Positions 15,541-23,198 of a DNA stretch of 48,168 nt are shown here, piece after piece. The position numbers and the translations under genes were made by a program. Below the pieces are notes generated by a model. The model did not search any database. It was not told the origin of the DNA and saw only the letters and a list, made by a program, of their open reading frames with translations. Source of the stretch: a bacterium. GTDB taxonomy: Bacteria; Omnitrophota; Gorgyraeia; Zapsychrales; Zapsychraceae. Each line of letters opens with the position of its first letter. The first letter of the stretch is position 1. The stretch spans positions 1 to 48,168 of the forward strand of contig JAUIER010000024.1 in NCBI GenBank assembly GCA_030429765.1, in the 5' to 3' direction.

Positions 15541-16686
15541 GTGTCAAAAGCGGTAACTATTTATGCACTAGGCTTTGTTGTTTTAAGCCTAGTGCATTTT
15601 TTTTCGCAACGTCCGCTATGGCTCGACGAGGATTATGTCTATCAGAATATCGTAAACCTCAAATATGCCGAGTTGTTCGGTCCGCTTCGGCCGGTGCAGT
15701 CCTTTCCCCGTGTTTATTTGGCGGTGATCAAATGGTTGGGATCGTTTTTTGATCAGCATGTGCTGGCCCTTCGTTTGTTGCCTCTGATATGTATGACCGG
15801 TGCGTTGTTTGTCTGGAGAAAGCTGTATGCGGGCAGTTCCAAGGCGGAAGGGCAGTCGCAGTTTCCGCTCTTGATGTTCACCTGGTTATGCAGTTACTGG
15901 ATGGTTTATTATGCGGCGGAGCTCAAGCCGTATTCGATGGATGTCCTGGCGGTTGGATTGTACACGCTCTTTTTTGCGTATCAGTCGCGGTTTGATCATC
16001 GATCGGCCACATCCGGTTTATGGGCCGGTGCGATTTTGTTGCCGTGTTTGTTGTTTTTCAGTTACGCCGCGATCTTTGTATTCTGGATCGCGGTTTACAA
16101 TTTTTTACGACTGGCCCAGGTGAATCGGGGAATGCGGTTAATCACCGTCGTCAGCGGGGCGATTTCCTTGGGCTGTTTTGCCGTATTTTATTTCACTGAC
16201 ATCCGCCATTCGATCACGACCGAAGGGGTCAATTACTGGCAGAGTTATTTTCTATGCACGGATTCGGTCGGATGCTTTTTTGAGACATTGGGAGAAGGGA
16301 TCAAACGGTATTCCGTATACTGGTGGGGTGCGCAAAAGGCGTTTCGACGGGCCGGCGTTATATTTATTCCGCTGTTTCTCTACGGTTTGTATCGTTACGG
16401 CTGGACGCATTTACGGAAGGACCAATTCAGGATTATGACGGTAGACGCGTTGAGTGTGATCTTAATGCTCGAGTTTGTCGTGCTGGGACTGGCGCAGAAA
16501 TATCCGTTTACCGGCGAGCGGATCACGTTGTTTTTTGCGCCATTTGTCTTTTATATCCTGATCAAGGCCCTGTATTCGGCGCGTCGTCTGAAATATCTTG
16601 GCAACGTGCTGTTCTTTTATTATATTGGATACTGCTGCGTGAGCCTGGCCGTGTCGGCGTGGACCTATGTCAGGCTGTACAGTTAA
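15541..16686 (+). CDS. GT-C-type multispanning glycosyltransferase-like membrane protein
   Basis: This 381-residue protein has about nine to ten membrane helices. Directly after the first helix comes PLWLDEDY (25-32), the acidic first-loop motif of GT-C transferases such as ArnT and protein mannosyltransferases, which use polyprenyl-phosphate sugars. The reading frame starts at a GTG three bases after the previous stop, with only a weak upstream AGGAA. A very strong terminator (15563-15604) lies inside codons 8-22 and encodes TM1. No other good start keeps TM1, so I keep GTG at 15541 and flag the conflict. Acceptor and donor are unknown. A polymerase- or flippase-related membrane protein is the alternative reading. 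Confidence 0.65.
   Translation: MSKAVTIYALGFVVLSLVHFFSQRPLWLDEDYVYQNIVNLKYAELFGPLRPVQSFPRVYLAVIKWLGSFFDQHVLALRLLPLICMTGALFVWRKLYAGSSKAEGQSQFPLLMFTWLCSYWMVYYAAELKPYSMDVLAVGLYTLFFAYQSRFDHRSATSGLWAGAILLPCLLFFSYAAIFVFWIAVYNFLRLAQVNRGMRLITVVSGAISLGCFAVFYFTDIRHSITTEGVNYWQSYFLCTDSVGCFFETLGEGIKRYSVYWWGAQKAFRRAGVIFIPLFLYGLYRYGWTHLRKDQFRIMTVDALSVILMLEFVVLGLAQKYPFTGERITLFFAPFVFYILIKALYSARRLKYLGNVLFFYYIGYCCVSLAVSAWTYVRLYS
15563..15604 (+). terminator. Strong intrinsic terminator inside the 5' end of the GT-C reading frame
   Basis: A perfect 13-base-pair stem (ATGCACTAGGCTT pairing with AAGCCTAGTGCAT) with a 9-base loop is followed by eight T residues at 15597-15604. It lies 26 bases after the stop of the barrel-like gene, which it should terminate, yet it is also within the next reading frame. 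Confidence 0.9.
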
Positions 16687-16734
16687 GCGGATGACTCACT
16701 TAATATTGATAATTCAACGAAATGGAATCTGAGC

Positions 16735-18705
16735 ATGAAAAGTCTTTGGAAAAATACAGAAGTTAAAAAGATTCAGTCAGATGATCTGGCTTTAAGAGTT
16801 TATACATCAAGGTTGTTGGGACGTGAACCGTCGCTGGTGTTGCACGGCGGAGGGAATACGTCGGTGAAGTCTCAGGTCCGTACAATGCTCGGCGATGTTG
16901 AGGATGTCCTGTATGTGAAGGGCAGCGGCTGGGATTTGGCCACGATTGAAAAACCGGGATTCGCGCCGGTCCGAATGGAGGCGTTACTGAAGATGGCCCG
17001 GCTCGATAAGCTCGACGATGAAAGCATGGTCCGGCTGCAGCGGGCGGCGATGATCGATCCGTACGCGCCGAACCCGTCGGTGGAGGCCATCCTGCATGCG
17101 ATCATCCCATTCAAGTTTGTTGACCACACCCATGCGGACGCAGTGGTCACGATTACGAATACGCCCAGCGGCCGTCAGAAGATCCGTCAGATTTACGCCG
17201 ACGATATCATCATTGTCCCATACGTCATGCCCGGGTTTATCCTCGCGCGGGAGATCTACCGGCAGACCAAGGATCTTGATTGGACGCGGGTAAAGGGGAT
17301 GATCCTGATGAATCATGGCGTTTTCACATTTGCCGACGATGCGAAACGCAGCTACGAAAATATGATCCGGATCGTTTCTCAGGCCGAGCGATATCTCAAG
17401 GACAATATTCCCAATGTGAAACATAAAAAGCAGCGCGGGCAATTGGATCTAAGGAAGTTAGCAATGATCCGGCGGACGGTAAGTCAGGTCTGGGGCCAGC
17501 CGGTGATCACCGAGGTCGATGGTTCAGCCGATCAGGTGGATTTTGCCGGCCGAAAAGACATCGGACGGATATCGCAACAGGGACCGCTGACACCGGATCA
17601 CATTATCCGGACCAAGCGTGTGCCGGTTATCCTAGAGCAGGATCCGTCCAAGAGTGTGATCAAATTTCAGCGCGCGTATGAGGCGTACTTTAAAAAATAT
17701 GCCGATAAAAGTCTGACCTGTCTGGATCCGGCCCCGCGCTGGGGAGTATGGCCCGGCGTTGGAACGCTGGCGTTTGGTCGTAACGTCAAGGAAACCCGGA
17801 TCATCTCGGATATCAAACGGCATACCACGCGGGCAATTGTAAATGCCGAAAGCCTGGGCGGATGGCGGGCGCTGCCGATGAAGGATCTATTTGATATGGA
17901 ATACTGGGTGCTCGAGCAGGCCAAGCTCAAGAAGTCCGGATCGGCTCCATCGTTGCAGGGACGGATTGCGTTGGTGACCGGCGCGGCGAGCGGGATCGGA
18001 CGCGCGTGTGTCGAGAAGCTCGTCGAGCAAGGCGCTGTGGTCGCTGCCTTGGATATCGACTCCAATGTCCAAAGGATTTTTGATTCGCCGAGTATTATGC
18101 CAATGAAAGTGGATATGACCAAACCCCGTCAAATCTTGTCAGCCGTTGAGACGACGGTCAGCCGATTTGGTGGAATTGACATTGTCGTCAGCAATGCCGG
18201 AATCTTTCCCGCCAGTCAGCCGATTGATCAGCTGGATGATAAAACCTGGGATCGCAGCTTGGCGATTAATCTGAATGCCCATAAAGATCTAATGAAGATT
18301 GCAGTTCCGTATCTGGAAGAGGGAATCGATCCGTCGATTATTTTGATCGCATCCAAGAATGTGCCGGCTCCAGGGCCCGGGGCCTCGGCCTATTCCGTGG
18401 CCAAGGCGGGGCTGACCCAGTTGGGACGGGTGGCCGCGTTGGAAATGGCCCCTAAAGGTATCCGTGTGAATATGCTTCATCCAAATGCCGTGTTCGATAC
18501 AGCCATCTGGACGGATGAGGTCCTGCAGAAACGGGCCCGGCATTATCGCATGACTGTCGATGAGTATAAGACCAGCAATCTGTTGGGGGTCGAGATTACA
18601 TCACAGCATGTCGCGGATATGGTGGTTACGATGGCCGGTCCGGTATTTTCACGAACGACGGGTGAACAAATCGCCATCGATGGCGGTAATGATCGGGTGA
18701 TATAA
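16735..18705 (+). CDS. Bifunctional class II aldolase / short-chain dehydrogenase
   Basis: This 656-residue fusion joins an N-terminal class II (zinc) aldolase of the RhaD/FucA/adducin type to a C-terminal short-chain dehydrogenase. In the aldolase part, HGGGNTSVK (37-45), HTH (131-133) and NHGVF (His194) supply substrate and metal contacts. In the dehydrogenase part (from about 406), TGAASGIG is at 415-422, NAG at 487-489, catalytic Ser540, and YSVAK with Tyr553 and Lys557. Such fusions (YuxG type) cleave a ketose-1-phosphate such as rhamnulose-1-phosphate to lactaldehyde and DHAP, then oxidise the lactaldehyde. No rhamnose isomerase or kinase is nearby, so the substrate is uncertain. It converges on metF with only six bases between. 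Confidence 0.9.
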   Translation: MKSLWKNTEVKKIQSDDLALRVYTSRLLGREPSLVLHGGGNTSVKSQVRTMLGDVEDVLYVKGSGWDLATIEKPGFAPVRMEALLKMARLDKLDDESMVRLQRAAMIDPYAPNPSVEAILHAIIPFKFVDHTHADAVVTITNTPSGRQKIRQIYADDIIIVPYVMPGFILAREIYRQTKDLDWTRVKGMILMNHGVFTFADDAKRSYENMIRIVSQAERYLKDNIPNVKHKKQRGQLDLRKLAMIRRTVSQVWGQPVITEVDGSADQVDFAGRKDIGRISQQGPLTPDHIIRTKRVPVILEQDPSKSVIKFQRAYEAYFKKYADKSLTCLDPAPRWGVWPGVGTLAFGRNVKETRIISDIKRHTTRAIVNAESLGGWRALPMKDLFDMEYWVLEQAKLKKSGSAPSLQGRIALVTGAASGIGRACVEKLVEQGAVVAALDIDSNVQRIFDSPSIMPMKVDMTKPRQILSAVETTVSRFGGIDIVVSNAGIFPASQPIDQLDDKTWDRSLAINLNAHKDLMKIAVPYLEEGIDPSIILIASKNVPAPGPGASAYSVAKAGLTQLGRVAALEMAPKGIRVNMLHPNAVFDTAIWTDEVLQKRARHYRMTVDEYKTSNLLGVEITSQHVADMVVTMAGPVFSRTTGEQIAIDGGNDRVI

Positions 18706-18711
18706 TAAAGC

Positions 18712-19584
18712 TTAACGCCGAACAGCGTCGAGGATTTGAGCGGTGGGCTGAACTTTGTTCAGGGTATAAAAGTGAAGGCCTGGCGCGCCGCCGTCAAGCA
18801 GCTCCCGGCATTGCTTGATACAAAAATCAATACCAGCCTTTAGCGTGGCTTCCTTGTCTTCGGCCAGCGGTTCAAATATCGTCTTGACCTCATTACTGAT
18901 AGATGCCCCGCATAGCGCGGTAAAACGGCACAATGCTTTGTAGTCTGTGATCGGAATCATCCCCGGAACCACACGGATATTGAGGCCGCGGTCGCGCAGT
19001 CGTTGTACATAATCAAAATAGTCCTGGTTATTAAAGAAGAGTTGGGTGATGACAAAGTCCGCACCGGCATCGATCTTCATCTTGAGAAAATCAGCGTCCC
19101 GGTCCCGGTCAGGGCAGAGGATATGACCTTCCGGAAATCCCGCCACGGCTACCCCAAAATCATCCTGAAATTCCTCGCGGATAAATCCGGCCAGCTCACT
19201 TGAATATTTGAAATTTTCCGCGCCGGGTGTCCAGTCCGGATTATCGGCCGGCGGATCGCCTCGTAACGCCAGGATATTCCGAATACCACGCCCGTGGACG
19301 TCTCTAAGAATGGCACGGATATCTTCGCGCGTGTTCATCACACAGGTCAAATGAGCCATGGCCACGGTTTGATGCTGTTTTTGGATGTGTTCGACAATAT
19401 CGAAGGTCTTGTCGCGGCTGCCGCCACCGGCTCCATAGGTACAGGAGATAAAATCCGGTTTGAGGTCCGTCAGCGACTGGATGGTATTCATTAAATTCGC
19501 ATGGCCCTTTTCCGTCTTGGGCGGAAAAAGTTCAAACGAATAGGTGCGTTCTTTGCGCTCAAAAATGTCTCGTATTCTTTCCAT
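18712..19584 (-). CDS. metF: 5,10-methylenetetrahydrofolate reductase
   Basis: This 290-residue FAD-binding TIM barrel reduces 5,10-methylenetetrahydrofolate to 5-methyltetrahydrofolate, the methyl donor used by MetH. Recognisable segments are SFELFPPKTEKG near the start, CTYGAGGGSRDKT, AHLTCVMNT, NILALRGDPP and ADFVITQLFFNN. The ATG at 19584 is chosen over the TTG at 19590. A minus-strand promoter lies upstream. The gene diverges from a MetH-half paralogue at 19682, placing folate-methyl formation and a B12-binding protein under one shared control region. The length is typical of bacterial MetF without the eukaryotic regulatory domain. Confidence 0.95.
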   Translation of the reverse strand: MERIRDIFERKERTYSFELFPPKTEKGHANLMNTIQSLTDLKPDFISCTYGAGGGSRDKTFDIVEHIQKQHQTVAMAHLTCVMNTREDIRAILRDVHGRGIRNILALRGDPPADNPDWTPGAENFKYSSELAGFIREEFQDDFGVAVAGFPEGHILCPDRDRDADFLKMKIDAGADFVITQLFFNNQDYFDYVQRLRDRGLNIRVVPGMIPITDYKALCRFTALCGASISNEVKTIFEPLAEDKEATLKAGIDFCIKQCRELLDGGAPGLHFYTLNKVQPTAQILDAVRR

Positions 19585-19596
19585 AGCCAATGAGTG

Positions 19597-19624
19597 TTGA
19601 TTTTGATAAGATATGGCCTAATAA
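19597..19624 (+). promoter_or_regulatory. Candidate promoter of the half-MetH gene
   Basis: On the plus strand TTGATT (19597-19602), a 16-base spacer and TAATAA (19619-19624) point towards the gene at 19682. The match is moderate. It lies next to, and opposite, the metF promoter. Confidence 0.35.
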
Positions 19625-19633
19625 TCAATACCT

Positions 19634-19661
19634 ATCATAGAATAAGAATCAGATATATCAA
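19634..19661 (-). promoter_or_regulatory. Candidate metF promoter
   Basis: On the minus strand TTGATA (19661-19656), a 16-base spacer and TATGAT (19639-19634) give a start near 19627, about 43 bases before the metF ATG. It overlaps a candidate promoter in the other direction. Confidence 0.5.
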
Positions 19662-19681
19662 GCAAAATCCCCGCCAACCGG

Positions 19682-21214
19682 ATGGACTTTGATTTAATTA
19701 TGACAGAGGCAACCAATTTTATACTCTCAGAAAAGCTTCGTGAGACCGTACCGCATCAGGGTGAGGGGCCTGGGGTGATTTTGGCCATGCCGGCCGGTGA
19801 GGTCCATGATATCGGTAAGACCGTGATTGCCGCGCTGTTTGATGCCAATCAGGTCCGTGTCGTTGACCTGGGAACGGTCGGGTCGGTGGAGGAAATAGTT
19901 GAAGCGGTCAGATCGGAGCGGCCGGATTTGATCGGGATCAGCTGTATGTTGACCTCGTCATTAGATCAACTGCAGCAGCTGGCGACCGGGCTCGAAGAAA
20001 ACGGCATGAAGATACCATTGTTGTTGGGAGGTCCCGGGATTACACCGGCGATGGTGGCGCGCTATATCGCGCCGCGTTATCCATCCGGGGCAACATTATA
20101 CGTTAAGGATGCGCAGGCGTGCCAGCGCATTTGCGATGCCCTTGGAGACTCAACCCAATTTAGCGAAATGATCGAGGCAATGGAATCGCAACATCAGAAT
20201 TTGCGCGATGCCTTTGCCCAGCAACTTCAACACAAAACATTGCTACCTATTGAGCAGGCCCGAAACCGGCGGCTGCAGATCAACTGGGAAGAATTTTCAT
20301 CACCGCGGCCCAAGGCGTTTGGCGTTCAGGTCCTTGATAATCTAGAGCTCGGTGAAATTGTCGAGTGGATCGACTGGACAACAATATTTTTGGCCTTCGG
20401 TATGAAGGGCAAATATCCGAATATTCTGAAAGACGCGCGCTTCGGCGGTGAGGCCCAAGCGGTCCTTGATGACGCTCGGGCGTTACTGCAGCGTATTCTC
20501 GATGAGAATTTACTGCAAGCCCGGGCAGTGATTGGTTTTTTTCGCGCCAACAGCGACGGGGATGACATTCGCATTATTGGGACGGACGGTCAAGAGCAAG
20601 TCCTGCATTGTCTGCGTCAGCAGGCCCTGCACTTGGATGATAAGCCGTATATTTCGTTGTCCGACTTTATCGCACCCGAAAACAGCGGGCTGACGGATAC
20701 CATCGGCGCGTTTGCCTTGTCATGCGGTTTTGGTCTCGATCAATTGGAGCAGGAATATCGGACCCAAAATGATTACTATCACCGTATTCTTGCCAAATCT
20801 CTGGCGGATTGTCTGGCAGAGGGGCTGGCGGAGGCGTTGCATCAAAAGGTCCGTACAGAGTACTGGGGATATGTGCCTCAAGAAGATTTGACATTGGAAC
20901 AAATATTTCGCTGTGAGTTTCAGGGGATTCGGCCGGCGCCCGGATATCCCGCGTGTCCGGAACACAGTGAAAAGGAATTACTGTTTCGATTGTTAGATGT
21001 AAAGAAACATATTAAAATGGATTTGACCCAAAGTTATGCGATGTGGCCGGCGGCATCGGTCTGCGGATTCTATTTCGCACACCCCCAGGCCAAGTACTAT
21101 TGGTTGGGCAGTATCGGCCGGGATCAGGTCGAGGACTATGCCCGACGGGCTAATCGCTCTGTTCAATGGGTTGAACAACAGCTGCAAATGAACTTGAATT
21201 ATATCAATAAGTGA
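19682..21214 (+). CDS. Half MetH: B12-binding plus AdoMet activation domains only
   Basis: This 510-residue protein corresponds to the C-terminal half of MetH. A B12-binding Rossmann-like domain (about 28-155) has EVHDIGK, with His42 as the likely cobalt ligand; the usual preceding Asp of DxHxxG is Glu40. It is followed by a complete activation domain (about 200-505) with [25 protein letters not shown] and ASVCGFYFAHP. The homocysteine, folate and cap domains are absent and no trace of them lies upstream, where metF diverges. The frame is intact and conserved, so it does not look like a decaying fragment. A full MetH lies at 2611. Possible roles are reactivation, B12 storage or a different methyl transfer; none is established. 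The start has no strong ribosome-binding site; an ATG at 19700 is an alternative. Confidence 0.88.
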   Translation: MDFDLIMTEATNFILSEKLRETVPHQGEGPGVILAMPAGEVHDIGKTVIAALFDANQVRVVDLGTVGSVEEIVEAVRSERPDLIGISCMLTSSLDQLQQLATGLEENGMKIPLLLGGPGITPAMVARYIAPRYPSGATLYVKDAQACQRICDALGDSTQFSEMIEAMESQHQNLRDAFAQQLQHKTLLPIEQARNRRLQINWEEFSSPRPKAFGVQVLDNLELGEIVEWIDWTTIFLAFGMKGKYPNILKDARFGGEAQAVLDDARALLQRILDENLLQARAVIGFFRANSDGDDIRIIGTDGQEQVLHCLRQQALHLDDKPYISLSDFIAPENSGLTDTIGAFALSCGFGLDQLEQEYRTQNDYYHRILAKSLADCLAEGLAEALHQKVRTEYWGYVPQEDLTLEQIFRCEFQGIRPAPGYPACPEHSEKELLFRLLDVKKHIKMDLTQSYAMWPAASVCGFYFAHPQAKYYWLGSIGRDQVEDYARRANRSVQWVEQQLQMNLNYINK

Positions 21215-21222
21215 GGTCATAA

Positions 21223-22299
21223 ATGGATATTGCCATTATTACGGGAGCCGGCGGACTCATCGGGTCCGAAGCGGTTACCTTTTTCGCGGATAAAGGGTTT
21301 AAGGTTGTCGGGATCGATAACGACATGCGCAGTTATTTCTTTGGCAAAGAGGCATCAACGGAATGGAACAATAATCGTTTGAAGTCGGAGGTGGCCGAAT
21401 ACGTCCACAAAAATATCGATATCCGCGATTTACAGGAATTGGAAAAAGTTTTTAAGGAGTATTCGACGGATATCAAAGTGATCATTCACACGGCGGCCCA
21501 ACCGTCGCATGACTGGGCAGCCAAAGAACCGTTTACGGATTTTAGTGTCAATGCCAATGGAACATTGAATCTCCTCGAGCTGACCCGCCGTCATTGTCCC
21601 CAGGCCGTGTTTGAGTTTTGCAGTACGAATAAGGTTTACGGTGATACACCCAATCGGCTTCCGCTCGTCGAGCTCGAAGAGCGTTGGGAGATCGAAGAAG
21701 GGCATCCATTTTATGTCGGCATCGATGAAAGTATGAGTATTGATCACTGCAAGCATTCACTGTTCGGCGCGTCCAAGGCAGCGGCCGACATTCTGGTTCA
21801 GGAGTATGGTCGATATTTCGATATGAAAACCGTCTGCTTTCGCGGCGGATGTCTGACCGGGCCCAACCATTCCGGCGCTCAGCTGCATGGATTTCTAGCC
21901 TACCTGATGAAGTGTTGCGCGACCGGAGACAAGTACACGGTCTTCGGGTATAAGGGTAAACAGGTCCGCGACAATATCCATAGTTACGATTTCATTAATG
22001 CGTTTTGGCATGTGTATGAAAATCCCCGGGTCGCCGAGGTCTATAACATGGGCGGCGGGCGTGACAACAGTTGTTCGGTGCTGGAGGCCATCAAGATTTG
22101 TCAGGAAATGACCGGGAACACGATGAATTTTGAGGTCAGCGACGACAACCGGATTGGAGATCACATTTGGTATATCAGTCATCTGGGCAAATTCCAGGAG
22201 CATTACCCTGGATGGAGCCAAAAATACTCGCTGCGCGAAACCATGCAGCAGATTCATGATAACAATATTGAGAAATGGTCTAACCTCAAGCAAGTCTAA
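21223..22299 (+). CDS. NAD-dependent epimerase, CDP-tyvelose 2-epimerase-like SDR
   Basis: This 358-residue extended short-chain dehydrogenase has the NAD-binding GAGGLIGS (about 8-15). Further segments, [16 protein letters not shown] and [13 protein letters not shown] with the catalytic Tyr replaced by Phe in the usual YxxxK position, and [13 protein letters not shown], follow CDP-paratose 2-epimerase (RfbE) closely. That enzyme converts CDP-paratose to CDP-tyvelose by oxidation at C2. It begins nine bases after the half-MetH gene, with GAGG in front, so the two share a transcript. No other CDP-3,6-dideoxyhexose genes are in the window, so another nucleotide sugar is equally possible. Confidence 0.8.
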   Translation: MDIAIITGAGGLIGSEAVTFFADKGFKVVGIDNDMRSYFFGKEASTEWNNNRLKSEVAEYVHKNIDIRDLQELEKVFKEYSTDIKVIIHTAAQPSHDWAAKEPFTDFSVNANGTLNLLELTRRHCPQAVFEFCSTNKVYGDTPNRLPLVELEERWEIEEGHPFYVGIDESMSIDHCKHSLFGASKAAADILVQEYGRYFDMKTVCFRGGCLTGPNHSGAQLHGFLAYLMKCCATGDKYTVFGYKGKQVRDNIHSYDFINAFWHVYENPRVAEVYNMGGGRDNSCSVLEAIKICQEMTGNTMNFEVSDDNRIGDHIWYISHLGKFQEHYPGWSQKYSLRETMQQIHDNNIEKWSNLKQV

Positions 22300-22372
22300 G
22301 TGTCCGTGCCGGTCCATACCGAATGTGTCGGTGATTTTGAGGTGTTGATTGGCCTCGGATCTCTTAAATAGC

Positions 22373-22400
22373 TTGACAAAGCAGGACCGTTGAGTATAGT
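22373..22400 (+). promoter_or_regulatory. sigma-70-type promoter of the DUF6580 gene
   Basis: A perfect TTGACA at 22373-22378, a 16-base spacer and TATAGT at 22395-22400 lie 23 bases before the ATG at 22424, which also has a strong GGAGGAA ribosome-binding site. Confidence 0.75.
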
Positions 22401-22423
22401 AAATTCAAACGGAGGAATTTTTT

Positions 22424-22924
22424 ATGCTAGCAGTTTTACTGATTCTACTGGGAATCTCCAGCCGATTTATCTTACACATCCCTAATTTTACACCCATTCT
22501 GGCGATTGCTTTGTTTGCCGGATTTTATCTTTCCCGACGGAATGCGGTATTAGTTCCGTTGCTGATGATGATCATATGTGATGCCATTATCGGATTCCAT
22601 GCCATGGTGCCATTCACATGGGGAACGATTCTATTGGTCTCGCTCATCGGATCGGGACTTAAAGACAACAAAAGTCTGGCGACCGTCGGAGTATCTTCCA
22701 TTGGAGCGGCCGTCCTTTTTTATATCATCACCAATTTTGGGGTATGGTTGTTTTATCCGACCTATCCCAAGACACTGGCCGGATTAGGGCAGTGTTATGT
22801 CGCGGCGATTCCTTTTTTTAGAGGAACATTGTCCAGCACGTTGATCTATTCGGCGGTGCTGTTCGGGTCTTATGAATTTCTAGCCTCTCGATTACGCAAC
22901 ACTAGACTAGCCAACGCTCTTTAG
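22424..22924 (+). CDS. DUF6580-family membrane protein, ECF S-component-like
   Basis: This 166-residue protein has five or six membrane helices. It matches the DUF6580 family through PNFTPILAIALFAGFYLSRR near the start and ITNFGVWLF, YPKTLAGLGQCYVAAIPFF and VLFGSYEFLASR at the end. The family is annotated only as a putative transport protein and resembles the substrate-binding S components of energy-coupling-factor transporters. It has its own promoter and ends just before the cobalamin riboswitch that controls btuB. That suggests a link to vitamin B12 or a precursor, but the substrate is not known and no ECF energising module is in the window. Confidence 0.8.
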   Translation: MLAVLLILLGISSRFILHIPNFTPILAIALFAGFYLSRRNAVLVPLLMMIICDAIIGFHAMVPFTWGTILLVSLIGSGLKDNKSLATVGVSSIGAAVLFYIITNFGVWLFYPTYPKTLAGLGQCYVAAIPFFRGTLSSTLIYSAVLFGSYEFLASRLRNTRLANAL

Positions 22925-22930
22925 AATAAC

Positions 22931-23040
22931 AATGATCTGTTTGAACGGGAAATACGGTGTGAATCCGTAGCAGTCCCGCTGCTGTAATTCAGTTCATCGT
23001 CGATGAGCTGATAAGTCAGAATGCCGTCCAGACAGTTTTA
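22931..23040 (+). ncRNA. Cobalamin (AdoCbl) riboswitch
   Basis: The core matches the cobalamin riboswitch: GAACGGGAAATACGGTG, AATCCGTAGCAGTCCCGC, CTGTAA, then AAGTCAGAATGCCGTCC. The last is a variant of the usual AAGCCAGGA-ACC-GCC. CTGT at 22937-22940 can pair with ACAG at 23032-23035 to close the structure. It precedes a terminator and btuB, as expected for B12-repressed uptake genes. Confidence 0.92.
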
Positions 23041-23092
23041 ACAGACACTGCGTGAGACAGTCGATGTTAACATAGATATGGAAGAAGTTTAC

Positions 23093-23125
23093 GGGTGCAT
23101 TCCTTGCGGGATGCACCCTTTTTTT
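23093..23125 (+). terminator. Riboswitch-controlled intrinsic terminator
   Basis: An 11-base-pair stem (GGGTGCATTCC pairing with GGGATGCACCC, with one G-T pair) and a 4-base loop are followed by seven T residues at 23119-23125, 73 bases before the btuB start. With the upstream aptamer it should stop transcription when cobalamin is abundant. Confidence 0.9.
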
Positions 23126-23198
23126 GTGCTTAATTTCCAAAAAACTTCAAAACTAATTTCATACTGTGTATGAAGATCTTTACAGAAAGTGAGAATGA

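Noticed and set aside
19682-21214. Half MetH as a decaying 3' fragment of a broken metH
   Set aside because: The frame is uninterrupted, all recognisable motifs of both domains are kept, and there is no upstream remnant of the missing domains. The space upstream is a compact divergent promoter region with metF.
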